Numbered from the stretch's first letter, positions 1 through 14,369 are shown. The stretch is 64,000 nt of DNA from Dyella sp. OK004 (GCF_900114495.1 NZ_FOZI01000004.1:310001-374000); one strand, 5' to 3'. A program made the numbers and translations. The notes: generated by a model from the letters alone, not told the origin.

Positions 1-1605
1 ACGGCCGCCGGTGTTGTCGGCAACGGCCAGTTCGTTGCGGCTATCGGCGCGGAATAGGGCGGTATCGAGTTCCCAGTCACTAGCTGGCTGCCAATTCGCA
101 CCGAGCTCGCCTTGCCGGCTGCGCGAAGGACGCAGATTGAGGGCGAGGCCGGCGCCGCCATCGGCGCGATAGCCGAGCTCGGCGAATGTCGGCGTTTCAA
201 AACCTTCGCCGTAGCTGGCGTAGAAACGCAGCTTTTCTCCAGGCCGGTACTGCAGGCCTAGCACGGGCGTGGTGGCGCCGTAGCTTACCTGTCCGCTGTC
301 GTCGGGATTGCCCGGCGCGATGTAGCGATCACGCGAACGGAAATGCACCTCGCTATGCCGCACCCCGGCGAGCAGCGACCACTGCGCAGCGAAGTGCCAG
401 TACAGCTGGGCGTAAGGGTCGAGATTCCACACGCGATCGTCTTCATCGCGACGCAGGCGGCCGGTGACGCCGAGCACATTGCCGGCGAAGTTCTCGTAGC
501 CGCGGCGATGCTGGTCCTGATCGTCGTAACTGAGCCCGAGCACCAGCTCCAACGGACGACCGGCGAAAGTGGCGCGGCGAGTCCAGCGCGTGTCGAGGCC
601 GCCGTAGCGGGTGTCGAGATCGACCACCCCACCGGCGTTGAGTGGGTTGCGCTGCGCGACGACCGGCACAGACAGCATCTGCTGCACGCCGCGCTGGCCG
701 TAGTAGGCCATCACGCGCCACTGCGTCTGCCCATCCGGCGCGAACTCATAGACCGCGCCGCCCTGGGTCTGGTGCACGCTCTTGCGCGTATTGAATTGAT
801 CCGCCGCAGCGGGTGCCTGCCGCGGATCGGCCGCGACTTGGGCGCGGGTCAGCCCAAGCGGATCCTGCGCCTGCGGCAGCGCCAGGGTGCTGAATACCAG
901 CGTGAGATGTCCCGCCCTGCCCAGGTCGAAACCAAGCCGCGCGTTGCCGGATTCCCGCTGCGCGCGGCTGTGGTCGCGATAGCCGGCGGTCTGGAAATGC
1001 GACAGAGCCAGGTTGTAGTCGAACGGGCCATCCGCACCACGCGTCGACAGGCCAAGCCGCATGCTCGCGTTGCTGCCAGCGAACAGGCCTACCCGCGTCT
1101 GCGCCGGGGTACTTCCCTCGGCACTCCATAGCTGCACCACGCCGCCGGAGGCGTTGCCGTACAGCGCGGAGAATGGCCCGCGCAGCACTTCCACCCGTTC
1201 CGCCGCGTCCAGGCTGAAATGCGAAAGCTGTCCCTGGCCATCGGGCATGGTGGCGGGAATGCCATCGGCATACAGCCGCACACCGCGCACGCCAAACGTG
1301 GAGCGCGCGCCGAAGCCGCGCAACGACAACTGCTCGTCCTGCGCATAGTTCTGCCGGTCGCGGGCCAGTACACCGGGCACGCCGATCAAGGCCTCCGAGA
1401 GATTCACGCCCGGCTTGCCGCTATCCGCCGGTGCCACGGTGACCACGCTGAGTGAGGCAGGGAGATCGAACGGGGGGATATCGAGCCGCACGGCGTTGAC
1501 CTGCACCGCCGGCAGGGTGGTGTCGGCCGCCCAGCCGGAGACGGCGAACAGCATGCATGCCACCGCAATCGTCCCGCCCCTGACCGCGCTCATCCGCCGT
1601 CCCAT
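1..1605 (-). CDS. TonB-dependent receptor, 3' end beyond window
   Basis: Outer-membrane gated transporter, N-terminal ~535 residues present; the frame runs off the left edge. I translated it by hand on the minus strand. It has a short signal peptide ending near SGWAA, a plug domain with the usual LSEALIGVPGV, LRGFGARS and RVEVLRGPFSALYGNASGG motifs, then repeated beta-strands. The GFGARSTFGVRGVRLYADGI stretch is typical of FecA/FepA-like receptors, but the substrate cannot be read. Two in-frame ATGs (1605 and 1593) fit; GGGACGG precedes the second at short spacing. It is divergent from envC with only ~60 bp between them. Confident as a receptor, not as to ligand. Confidence 0.9.
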   Translation of the reverse strand, partial: MGRRMSAVRGGTIAVACMLFAVSGWAADTTLPAVQVNAVRLDIPPFDLPASLSVVTVAPADSGKPGVNLSEALIGVPGVLARDRQNYAQDEQLSLRGFGARSTFGVRGVRLYADGIPATMPDGQGQLSHFSLDAAERVEVLRGPFSALYGNASGGVVQLWSAEGSTPAQTRVGLFAGSNASMRLGLSTRGADGPFDYNLALSHFQTAGYRDHSRAQRESGNARLGFDLGRAGHLTLVFSTLALPQAQDPLGLTRAQVAADPRQAPAAADQFNTRKSVHQTQGGAVYEFAPDGQTQWRVMAYYGQRGVQQMLSVPVVAQRNPLNAGGVVDLDTRYGGLDTRWTRRATFAGRPLELVLGLSYDDQDQHRRGYENFAGNVLGVTGRLRRDEDDRVWNLDPYAQLYWHFAAQWSLLAGVRHSEVHFRSRDRYIAPGNPDDSGQVSYGATTPVLGLQYRPGEKLRFYASYGEGFETPTFAELGYRADGGAGLALNLRPSRSRQGELGANWQPASDWELDTALFRADSRNELAVADNTGGR

Positions 1606-1666
1606 AGATGACTGAGCTTTCGATGGTAGCGGAGACTTTAAAGAAGCTCTTAGGGATAATCGGCCG

Positions 1667-2869
1667 ATGCCAAGACACCAGCATTCCGCCCGTCGTTGCG
1701 TCCGCGGCCTGATCGGTGCCGCGATCCTCCTTGTGGGTTTCGCCGCTGTACCCGCCATGGCGCAGGACGCCAAGACCAAAGCGGAACAAGCCGACGCGCA
1801 GAAGAAACTCGCCGACGTGCGCAGCAAGATGGAAGCGCTGGCGAAGGAGCAGGCGGAAACCGCCGCCAAGCGCGACAGCGCCAGCGCTGAACTATCCAAG
1901 CAGGCCAACGCCGTGGCCGGCGCCGCGCGCGCGGTGCGGCAGACCGATAGCGATCTGACCGCCAAACAGCGTGAGCTGGACAAGCTCCAGCAGCAGCGCG
2001 CCGAACTGCAGAAGAATCTGGATGGCCAGCGTGCCGCCATCGCCGACCTGCTGCGCGCCACCTATACCCTGGGTCGTGGCTCGGACCTGCGGCTGCTGCT
2101 GGGCGACGAAGATGTGGCACGGGTCGCCCGTGCGCTGGCTTACTCGAAGTACTTCCAGGAAGACCGTGTGCAGCGCGTGCAGAAGCTGATGGGCGATCTG
2201 GCCCATCTGCAGGATCTCGAAGCGAAGATCACCACCGAGCAGCAGGCACTGCAGGCGACCAAGACGCAGCGCGAACAACAGACCAAGGCGTTGGAGCAGC
2301 AGCGCGCGAGCCAGGCCAAGCTGGTGGCGCAGACTGACGCGCAATACAAGGACCAGGCCGAGCGCCTGGCCGCGCTGAAACAGAACGCGCAATCGCTCAA
2401 CAGCCTGGTCGACAAGCTGCAGAAGGCCATCGACGAGGCGGCGAAGGCCGCCGCGCGTGCGGCCAAGGCGAATCCGACCGAGCCCACCGCGCCGGCCGGC
2501 AAGGGCAGCGCAAATATTCGCGGCAACCTGCCGTGGCCGGCCAATGGCGTAGTCAACACCTACGGCAACGGTGTGCTGATCAAGGCCAACGGCGGCAGCG
2601 AGGTGCGCGCCGTGGCGCGCGGCCGCGTGGTCTACGCCGCCTTTCTGCGCGGCTACGGCATGCTGCTGATCCTCAACCACGGCAGCGGCTGGATGAGCAT
2701 GTACGGCAACAACGAAAGCCTGCTGCACGGCGTGGGCGACCAGGTTGAGGCGGGGCAGTCCGTAGGCACCGCCGCAGCGCCCACGGGCGTCAACACCGGG
2801 GTTTACTTCGAGCTGCGCCAGAACAACAAGCCGGTCGACCCGCGCAGCTGGCTCAGCCGCCAACGTTGA
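1667..2869 (+). CDS. envC: murein hydrolase activator EnvC
   Basis: Periplasmic septal-ring protein that activates the division amidases (AmiA/AmiB in E. coli). The 400-residue protein has a signal peptide (cleavage near AMA|Q, residue 32), a long Ala/Lys/Gln/Glu-rich coiled coil (about 38-265) and a C-terminal LytM/M23 domain (about 285-398). The LytM domain is degenerate: the HxxxD and HxH zinc ligands of active M23 peptidases are absent (VYFEL where an HxH motif would sit). That is the hallmark of EnvC as an activator rather than an enzyme. AGGGAT lies upstream of the ATG. The gene stands alone here, before a large palindromic spacer. Confidence 0.93.
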   Translation: MPRHQHSARRCVRGLIGAAILLVGFAAVPAMAQDAKTKAEQADAQKKLADVRSKMEALAKEQAETAAKRDSASAELSKQANAVAGAARAVRQTDSDLTAKQRELDKLQQQRAELQKNLDGQRAAIADLLRATYTLGRGSDLRLLLGDEDVARVARALAYSKYFQEDRVQRVQKLMGDLAHLQDLEAKITTEQQALQATKTQREQQTKALEQQRASQAKLVAQTDAQYKDQAERLAALKQNAQSLNSLVDKLQKAIDEAAKAAARAAKANPTEPTAPAGKGSANIRGNLPWPANGVVNTYGNGVLIKANGGSEVRAVARGRVVYAAFLRGYGMLLILNHGSGWMSMYGNNESLLHGVGDQVEAGQSVGTAAAPTGVNTGVYFELRQNNKPVDPRSWLSRQR

Positions 2870-2895
2870 CGTCACACATCCGGCACCGCAGGCTA

Positions 2896-3185
2896 AGGAC
2901 GCTCCGAGCCATTCTACGCAGCCGTCACCGGCTCTGCCCGCCCGCAGATGCGTGGTGCGTTGGCGACGGCAGACTGGCCGTCTTCCTAGTCAGCGCGCCG
3001 CGGAGCTGTGGGCGGGCAGAGCCGGCCCTCACAATATTGAATTTGAATGACAGGGTGATGTGTGGGAGGTCCGCAGGGTGTGGCCCACGTCTAGGCAAGG
3101 CAGCCAGCCTTGCCGTCGCCGCGCGCCACACCCTGCGGACCTCCCACACATCATGACGGCTGCGTAGAATGGCTCGGAGCGTCCT
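2896..3185. repeat. nested palindromic intergenic element
   Basis: Fills most of the 385-bp gap between envC and the S41 protease gene. Outer arms are a perfect 32-bp inverted repeat (2896-2927 and 3154-3185). Inside lie a 20-bp inverted repeat with one mismatch (2928-2947 and 3006-3025) and a perfect 29-bp inverted repeat (3056-3084 and 3125-3153). The latter encloses GGCAAGGC/GCCTTGCC (3094-3101 and 3107-3114). A further imperfect pair links 3040-3055 with 3183-3198. No open frame of note and no clear target-site duplication. The remaining flanks hold nothing I recognise except the Shine-Dalgarno of the next gene. Confidence 0.9.
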
Positions 3186-3254
3186 GTCATTGAATTCCGG
3201 CGCTTCATGGCGGTCCAACCGCGGCGCGCCCTTTCGCTTTTCCGGAGTACGTTC

Positions 3255-4622
3255 ATGCGGTTTCCCACCCTGAGTCTGATCGCCCTGTTGCTGGCGGCGC
3301 CCATGCTGCAGGCCCAGACGGCCCCCTCCGCCAGTGCGGCCAAGCCCGCCGCGCCGGCCAAAGCCGCATCCAGCGAAGCGCCGGACGCCGTCGATCTCGA
3401 CGACATCCGCAACTTCAGCCGCGTCTACGAAATGGTGCGCCAGGCCTACGTAGAGAAGGTGGACAACAAGACCCTGATGAAGGCCGCCATCAGCGGCATG
3501 CTCACCGGCCTCGATCCGCATAGCGAATACCTCGACAAGGAAGGCCTCGCCGAATTGAGCGAGGACACCACCGGCCAGTACGGTGGCCTCGGCATCGAAG
3601 TGCTGCAGGTCGACGGGACCCTGCGCATCATCGCGCCGATTGACGACACTCCGGCTTCGCGTGCCGGCATCAAGCCCGGCGACACCATCATCAAGGTAGA
3701 CGGCAAGGCGGTGGAGCCGGAGAACATCGACGAGATGTTCAAGAAACTGCGCGGCGATCCAGGCAGCAAGATCGTGCTCACCATCCTGCACGAAAAGAGC
3801 GACAAACCGATCGATATGACCCTGGTGCGCGAGCGCATCTCCGTCACCAGCGTGAAAGTACGCGAGCTGGAACCCGGTTACGCCTATATCCGCATCAGTC
3901 AGTTCCAGGACGATACCGCGGCTGATCTGGACAAGAAGCTCAGCGAACTGATCAAGAAGAACGGCCCGCAGCGCGGCGCCATCCTCGACCTGCGTTCCAA
4001 TCCCGGCGGCCTGCTTACCGCCGCCGTCGGTGTGAGCGACGATTTCCTCGACAGCGGCACCATCGTTACCACCAAGGGCCGTTTGCAGGACGCCAACCTC
4101 AATTTCTCCGCGCACCCCGGCGACCTGCTCAACGGCGCGCCGATGGTGGTGCTGGCGGACAACGGCACGGCCTCCGCCGCGGAGATCGTCGCCGGTGCGC
4201 TGAAAGACAACCACCGTGCGCTGATCGTCGGCCGCCGCACCTTCGGCAAGGGCGTGGTGCAGACGGTGCTGCCGCTGGATGCGGAGCATGCGGTGAAGAT
4301 CACCACGGCGCGTTATTACACGCCGAGTGGCACGTCGATCCAGGCCGAGGGCATCAAGCCGGATATCGCGCTGGCGGATCTGGCGGTGAACAAGGCCGAC
4401 ACTTCGGCCACCCTGATCGCTTCGGAAGCGGATCTGCGCAATCACCTTGCCAATGAGGATGGTGGCAAGGGGAAGGACATCGATAACGATGGCAGTGCGG
4501 AGAATGCGAAGTTGGCCACGCAGGACTATGCGTTGTCGCAGGCGCTTAATGTGTTGAAGGGGTTGGCGCTTAATCGCGGTGGGGTGGTGGCGCCGGGGGC
4601 GGCTGGCGCTTCCAAGCACTAA
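3255..4622 (+). CDS. ctpA: S41 family C-terminal processing peptidase
   Basis: Periplasmic tail-specific serine protease, 455 residues. Signal peptide at 1-20 (MLQA|Q), Ala/Pro/Lys-rich linker, N-terminal S41 region (DPHSEYL), PDZ domain (about 100-175, with the YGGLGIEV carboxylate-binding loop), then the protease core. The catalytic Ser/Lys pair is visible: Ser307 in NGTASAAE and Lys332 in FGKGVVQT, 25 residues apart as in Prc/CtpA. I chose the ATG at 3255 because CGGAG precedes it and a signal peptide follows directly; an upstream in-frame ATG at 3207 would add 16 non-signal residues. In Proteobacteria the neighbour envC is often next to such a ctpA. Confidence 0.94.
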   Translation: MRFPTLSLIALLLAAPMLQAQTAPSASAAKPAAPAKAASSEAPDAVDLDDIRNFSRVYEMVRQAYVEKVDNKTLMKAAISGMLTGLDPHSEYLDKEGLAELSEDTTGQYGGLGIEVLQVDGTLRIIAPIDDTPASRAGIKPGDTIIKVDGKAVEPENIDEMFKKLRGDPGSKIVLTILHEKSDKPIDMTLVRERISVTSVKVRELEPGYAYIRISQFQDDTAADLDKKLSELIKKNGPQRGAILDLRSNPGGLLTAAVGVSDDFLDSGTIVTTKGRLQDANLNFSAHPGDLLNGAPMVVLADNGTASAAEIVAGALKDNHRALIVGRRTFGKGVVQTVLPLDAEHAVKITTARYYTPSGTSIQAEGIKPDIALADLAVNKADTSATLIASEADLRNHLANEDGGKGKDIDNDGSAENAKLATQDYALSQALNVLKGLALNRGGVVAPGAAGASKH

Positions 4623-4632
4623 GCTCTTTTCT

Positions 4633-4653
4633 CCCTCTCCTTCTGGGAGAGGG
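4633..4653. repeat. CCCTCTCC hairpin (possible terminator)
   Basis: Just after the S41 protease stop: CCCTCTCC, a short loop, GGAGAGGG. It is a short member of the hairpin family seen better at 4943, 37409, 37482 and 48793. No T-run follows, so termination is only possible. Confidence 0.55.
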
Positions 4654-4680
4654 TTCGGTCTAGAGCCATATCCACCTACC

Positions 4681-4894
4681 TCGTCATTCCGGCGCAGGCC
4701 GGAATCCAGAGTGGTGCGCTTCGGTTGTAGCGTTTGCGTGCCCTGGCTCGCCTGCCGCGGGCTTCCGAACCGCTGCCGCGGCTCGGGTCACTTTCTCTTT
4801 GCTGGCCCAAAGAGAAAGTAACCAAAGAGAAATGGCCTGAAGAGCAGGCGGTGCGCTCTGTAGCTGCGCCTTTTCCAGTGTCAGACGTCGGGAC
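4681..4894. repeat. long intergenic repeat, copy 1
   Basis: First of three full copies in the window (others at 44019 and 48479). It begins with GTCATTCCGGCG and its palindromic partner, followed by a GC-rich part with two CCGCGG sites. Next comes a 12-bp perfect hairpin: ACTTTCTCTTTG (4790-4801), loop 4802-4807, CAAAGAGAAAGT (4808-4819). A second copy of the 3' arm, CAAAGAGAAA, follows at 4823-4832, so the 5' arm has two alternative partners. The minus strand can be read as protein (SRRLTLEKAQLQS...), but similarity between copies is at the DNA level and I do not call a gene. It lies between two convergent genes. Confidence 0.9.
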
Positions 4895-4942
4895 AATTTT
4901 CCTCAAGGTCCGATCGTCTGCCCTCTGCGACTGGCAACATCT

Positions 4943-4983
4943 CCCTCTCCCCTCCGGGGGAGAGGGTTGGGGTGAGGGGTGGG
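4943..4983 (+). repeat. hairpin with G-run tail
   Basis: CCCTCTCCCC (4943-4952) pairs with GGGGAGAGGG (4957-4966). The right arm and what follows give runs of 5, 3, 4, 4 and 3 G separated by 1-3 bases up to 4983, which fits the G-quadruplex pattern. The same layout, followed by the same GGGTGCTCGGGAT start, recurs at 48793. Confidence 0.75.
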
Positions 4984-5009
4984 TGCTCGGGATCGCGTTG
5001 CTACTTTAC

Positions 5010-5038
5010 GGGTTGAGTCGAATGACTCAACTCAACCC
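5010..5038 (-). terminator. inverted repeat behind phosphatase gene
   Basis: GGGTTGAGT (5010-5018) and ACTCAACCC (5030-5038) form a 9-bp hairpin just beyond the stop of the minus-strand phosphatase gene. No clear T-run follows, so intrinsic termination is plausible but weak. Confidence 0.4.
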
Positions 5039-5047
5039 GCATTCTGC

Positions 5048-5809
5048 TTACTGCACCATCGCCGCTTTCGCTTCGCCCATCGGTGCTGTCAGTCCGGCCG
5101 CTGTCAATTCGGCTTCCGCGGCTTCCATATCTTTCTGCAGCGCCGGATTGGCAAGGAACGCTGCTGCGAGGGCCTGACCAAACACGCGCCCGGCAAAGAT
5201 GTCTTGCGGTGTGTGCACGCCGCGCACTACGCGGCGCCAACCCACATCACGTGCGTAGCCAGCGAGGGCGTCGGTGCGTTGTGGCATGAGTTTGCCGAGC
5301 AGGACGGCGAAGACGGTGGCGCGGGTGCTGTGGCCGCTGGGATAGCCGTAGCTTTTCTTCTTCAGGTTCTTTTCGTCGCCCTCAGGATCCTTGTGGCAGG
5401 AGTCGAGGGGGCAGGGGCGGTCGCGTTGCCAGTGGTTTTTGGCTTCTTTGACAGCCTTGGCGGTTTCTTTCTGCACTTCGGTGAACAGAGCTGCGGTGTG
5501 CGGCAGTTTGCTGGCGTCGAAGCCGGGGCCGAGGACGCGGGCGAAGGCGAAGGCGTCGAATTCCTCTTCCTTCTTAGCCAGTGCGGCTTCGTCTTTGCCG
5601 CGGGCGGCGGCGTAGGCGCGGTCGGTGACGGCGCGGTCGGCGCGGTCTTCCGGCGAGCCGGGGACGGAGGGCGGGGCGATGATGGTCTGCAGTTCGTGCA
5701 GTTTGGCGTCGTCGAGGTAGCGCGGGGTGTCGTCAGCGTGGGCTGCTGCGGAGACGAGCAGGGTCAGGCCGAGCAGGGCGCTTTTGAGGCGCAGGGGCGA
5801 GATGTTCAT
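5048..5809 (-). CDS. class A acid phosphatase (PAP2 family)
   Basis: Secreted non-specific phosphatase of the PhoN/PAP2 type, 253 residues. Signal peptide ends near AAAHA (residue 25). All three parts of the phosphatase signature are present: K124-X6-RP132, PSGH (157-160), and R193-X5-H199-X3-D203, giving the nucleophile His199 and the phosphate-binding Arg and Lys residues. Length and order match bacterial class A enzymes. It starts 19 bp after the TonB receptor gene upstream on the same strand, so the two are probably co-transcribed. The enzyme could free phosphate or a phosphorylated ligand for the receptor; that link is inference. Confidence 0.93.
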   Translation of the reverse strand: MNISPLRLKSALLGLTLLVSAAAHADDTPRYLDDAKLHELQTIIAPPSVPGSPEDRADRAVTDRAYAAARGKDEAALAKKEEEFDAFAFARVLGPGFDASKLPHTAALFTEVQKETAKAVKEAKNHWQRDRPCPLDSCHKDPEGDEKNLKKKSYGYPSGHSTRATVFAVLLGKLMPQRTDALAGYARDVGWRRVVRGVHTPQDIFAGRVFGQALAAAFLANPALQKDMEAAEAELTAAGLTAPMGEAKAAMVQ

Positions 5810-5828
5810 GAGTACGTTCCTGTCGAGA

Positions 5829-8111
5829 TCAGAAGGCCAGGGAGATCGAGCCGAACCAGCTGCGGCCTGGCAGCACGAGGTAGTACGGGGTCGTGCCCTT
5901 GATTGCGTCGATCACCTGCTTGTGCTCGTCGAACAGGTTGTCGACCTGCAGGCGGATCTTGTAGCTCTTGATCACCGAGCCGCTGAGGTTCTGGCCGTAG
6001 CCAAGGCTGAGCGCGGCCTGCCACCAGCCGGTGCTGTGGCCAGTGGCCTTTACCGACGAGGCAACGTCCGGGCTGAAGTCGCTGTTGTAGACACGCTGGC
6101 CGCCGATGTACTTCTCGGTCAGCGAACCGAAGAAACCGTCGATGTCGTAAAGGAAGCCGAAGGCCGCGGTGCCCGACGGCACGGTGGGCATGCGCAGGTT
6201 GGAGTTCTTGAACTTGGCGTCGATCAGCGAGCCGTTGGCGTAAAGACTCACGCCCTCGCCCATGTAGTAGGTCGCTTCGGCTTCGGCGCCGCGCATGGTG
6301 GCGCCCTTGGCCATCGCGTAGATCGGGTCGTGGGTGACCGGATCGACCGCGGTCAGCGGGAAGTTCTGGTAATCGATGTAGAACACATCGGCGTCGGCGT
6401 TGAAGCGGTCGGTCTTGTAGACCGTACCGAACTGGTAGTTCATGGTCTTCTGCGGCGCGACCTTATTCTCGCCCGGATTCGGCACGTAGAACTGGTTGAG
6501 GTTGGGCGTGAGGAAACCCTGCGCTGCCTGGCCATACACGCTCCACTCGCTGGTGAGCATGTAGTTGGCAGTGAGCGAGCCGAGCGGCTTGTCCCAGGTC
6601 TGCTGATAGTAGAGCGGCAGCTTGGTGGTCTGGTTGATCGGCGCGTCGATATAGCGGGTGGCGCGGTCGTACTTGATGCCCGGCGTCAGGGTGAACTGAT
6701 CCGTCACGCGCCAGGCGTATTCCGCATATAGCTGCGTGGTGCGCAGGCGGTCGATCATCGTGTACTTGTAAGCGCTGCTGTCCGGCTTGCCCTTCTTCAC
6801 GTCGTGGATGCCGCCCAGGCCGTAGTCCAGCGCCACGCTGTAGCGGGTGTTGTCGATGTATTCGTACCAGGCGCCCAGGCGCAGCTGGCCGTGTTCGTCG
6901 GTGTGCGTGGTTTCCAGCGTGTCGCCCCACGCGCGGTAGTTATTGATCTTGTTGTAGCCGCCCAGGTTGGTCTTGGCGGCGGCGGTGCCGACGTACGGGC
7001 TTTCGTGGCTGTCGTTGTTGTAGGCGTAGGTGTAGAGCTTGTTGTCCAGCTGCCAGGTATCGCTCAGCGCGCTGCTGACGCCGATGTATTCCAGGTCGGT
7101 CTGCTTGGTCTGGTAGTTGTAGCAATAGCAGTCGGTGCTGGTGCGGTCGCGGTTGAGGCCGAAGTTGCGGCCCAGCGTGTCGATCTGCTGCTGGGTGAGG
7201 TCGGTCTTGTCCGGGTTGTTGAAGCGGATGTAGTTGTAGTTGCTGAGGAAGGTAATTTCCGTGCTGCTGCCCACCGGCTGCACATACTTGATGTAGCCGG
7301 TCTTGCGGCTCATCGGCGAGTTGGTGCGGAAGGTGTCGGTGTCGTTGTACTGCGCACTGGCGATCAGCTTGCCGCCGCCAAGGCTGTCGATGCGGCCGCT
7401 GTTGAGTTCGAGATGGGTCAGCGTGGTGTCGTAGCTGCCGTAGCTCACCGTCGGGATGAACGAGAACTCGTCGCGCGCATCCTTGGAGCGCAGCGCCACG
7501 GTGCCGCCGAAGGTAGCCTGGCCGATCTGGCTGGCACCGCCCGGGCCGCGGTCCACCGTCACCTGGCCGATCATCTTGGCCGGGAAGTAGCTGCTGGTGT
7601 GGTGGCTGAAGTCGTTGGTATCGCCGAACGGGATGCCGTCGTAAGTGACGTTGTACTGATTGTCGTTGAAGCCGCGGATGGTCATCTGCTTGGCTTCGCC
7701 CAGACCGGGGCCGCTGAGGCCGATGGTGGACACGCCCGGCGCGATGCCGGCGATGGCGGCGTAGTCGGCGGTGGGTGCGACGTGGTTGCTGATGTAATCC
7801 AGCCCGATCACCGACTGCGGCTGGGTGATGGTCAGGTCGGCCTGGGTCGGCGCCTGGGTGATGGCCGAGGTCGCCGTGTTGGCATGGACTTCCACTTCTT
7901 CCAGCTGCTTGGCCGAAGCGGTCGTGGCCGCCGGCGTCACTGGTGTCACCGGCGTGTCAGTGGCGGCAGCGGCACCGGCGATGCAGAAGCTGGCGGCGAA
8001 CAGCAGCTGCACAGGCAGGCGGCGCAGGCGGATGCCTGCGGCGAGCGCGCTCAGTGCAGGTAGGTCCATCTTGCCGCTGCGGGAGCGGAGCTTGCGGTTC
8101 GGATTGGGCAT
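5829..8111 (-). CDS. TonB-dependent receptor (paired with phosphatase)
   Basis: 760-residue outer-membrane receptor. A basic N-terminus and hydrophobic stretch form a long signal peptide ending near GAAAA; a TonB-box-like EEVEVHA follows, then a plug (MTIRGFNDNQYNVTYDGIPF and VTVDRGPGGASQIGQATFGG) and a beta-barrel ending in aromatic LAF. The start could also be the ATG at 8069, since the first 14 residues are only a basic extension and neither site has a strong Shine-Dalgarno. First gene of a likely two-gene unit with the phosphatase. Ligand unknown; a phosphorylated or siderophore substrate are both possible. Confidence 0.92.
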   Translation of the reverse strand: MPNPNRKLRSRSGKMDLPALSALAAGIRLRRLPVQLLFAASFCIAGAAAATDTPVTPVTPAATTASAKQLEEVEVHANTATSAITQAPTQADLTITQPQSVIGLDYISNHVAPTADYAAIAGIAPGVSTIGLSGPGLGEAKQMTIRGFNDNQYNVTYDGIPFGDTNDFSHHTSSYFPAKMIGQVTVDRGPGGASQIGQATFGGTVALRSKDARDEFSFIPTVSYGSYDTTLTHLELNSGRIDSLGGGKLIASAQYNDTDTFRTNSPMSRKTGYIKYVQPVGSSTEITFLSNYNYIRFNNPDKTDLTQQQIDTLGRNFGLNRDRTSTDCYCYNYQTKQTDLEYIGVSSALSDTWQLDNKLYTYAYNNDSHESPYVGTAAAKTNLGGYNKINNYRAWGDTLETTHTDEHGQLRLGAWYEYIDNTRYSVALDYGLGGIHDVKKGKPDSSAYKYTMIDRLRTTQLYAEYAWRVTDQFTLTPGIKYDRATRYIDAPINQTTKLPLYYQQTWDKPLGSLTANYMLTSEWSVYGQAAQGFLTPNLNQFYVPNPGENKVAPQKTMNYQFGTVYKTDRFNADADVFYIDYQNFPLTAVDPVTHDPIYAMAKGATMRGAEAEATYYMGEGVSLYANGSLIDAKFKNSNLRMPTVPSGTAAFGFLYDIDGFFGSLTEKYIGGQRVYNSDFSPDVASSVKATGHSTGWWQAALSLGYGQNLSGSVIKSYKIRLQVDNLFDEHKQVIDAIKGTTPYYLVLPGRSWFGSISLAF

Positions 8112-8508
8112 GTCGGGCGCCGGTGTGTTGAGAAGGAGTTAAAGCGCTGCATGCTGGGCGGCTTTCTTGACGGTTCCGTGGCACTTTGATGACGGTGGCA
8201 AAGAAACTGGTATGGCCGTATGGCCGCCCAAATGAAATATCGCAGTTTCATGCGAGGCGGCACGTGACACTTAGTAGTTGCTTAGATTGCGCGGATCGGG
8301 GCCCGGCTGCGTCGCGGATGGTGCGCGACAACTGGTATGGCCCATCGGGCGATGGTTACAAAAGACACCCATTATTTAGCCGTCCGAATCGCTTTGACGC
8401 GGCGCACCAACTGTGTTCTAGTCGAAGCCATACCCACGCATGTGGCAGTGGCGCCTCCGGCTCCGCTGGGCTTGCGTGTCCCGCAAATCCGTCGGCCGGG
8501 GAGGCAAG
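8112..8508. other. divergent intergenic region
   Basis: About 400 bp between the TonB receptor (leftward) and gltB (rightward), so both promoters must lie here. It holds an ATGAAA/TTTCAT inverted repeat with an 8-bp spacer (8232-8237 and 8246-8251) that could be an operator for the receptor side, and three TATGGCC words. No gene is supported. Confidence 0.5.
8394..8422 (+). promoter_or_regulatory. candidate sigma70 promoter for gltB
   Basis: TTGACG, a 17-bp spacer, then TCTAGT, placing a start of transcription about 80 bp before the gltB ATG. The -35 is 5/6 and the -10 is 4/6. Proposed by eye only. Confidence 0.35.
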
Positions 8509-14363
<5,855 letters not shown>

Positions 14364-14369
14364 TCAAGG

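Noticed and set aside
2925-4619. Long leftward open frame (564 codons) opposite the S41 protease
   Set aside because: It mirrors the protease codons in a GC-rich gene, runs into the palindromic spacer and has no recognisable domain.
4684-4896. Small protein-like frames in the long repeats (SRRLTLEKAQLQS..., also at 43945-44424 and 48526-48888)
   Set aside because: The frame is shared because the DNA repeat is shared; lengths and ends differ between copies, there is no Shine-Dalgarno, and the strongest constraint is on the hairpin arms.
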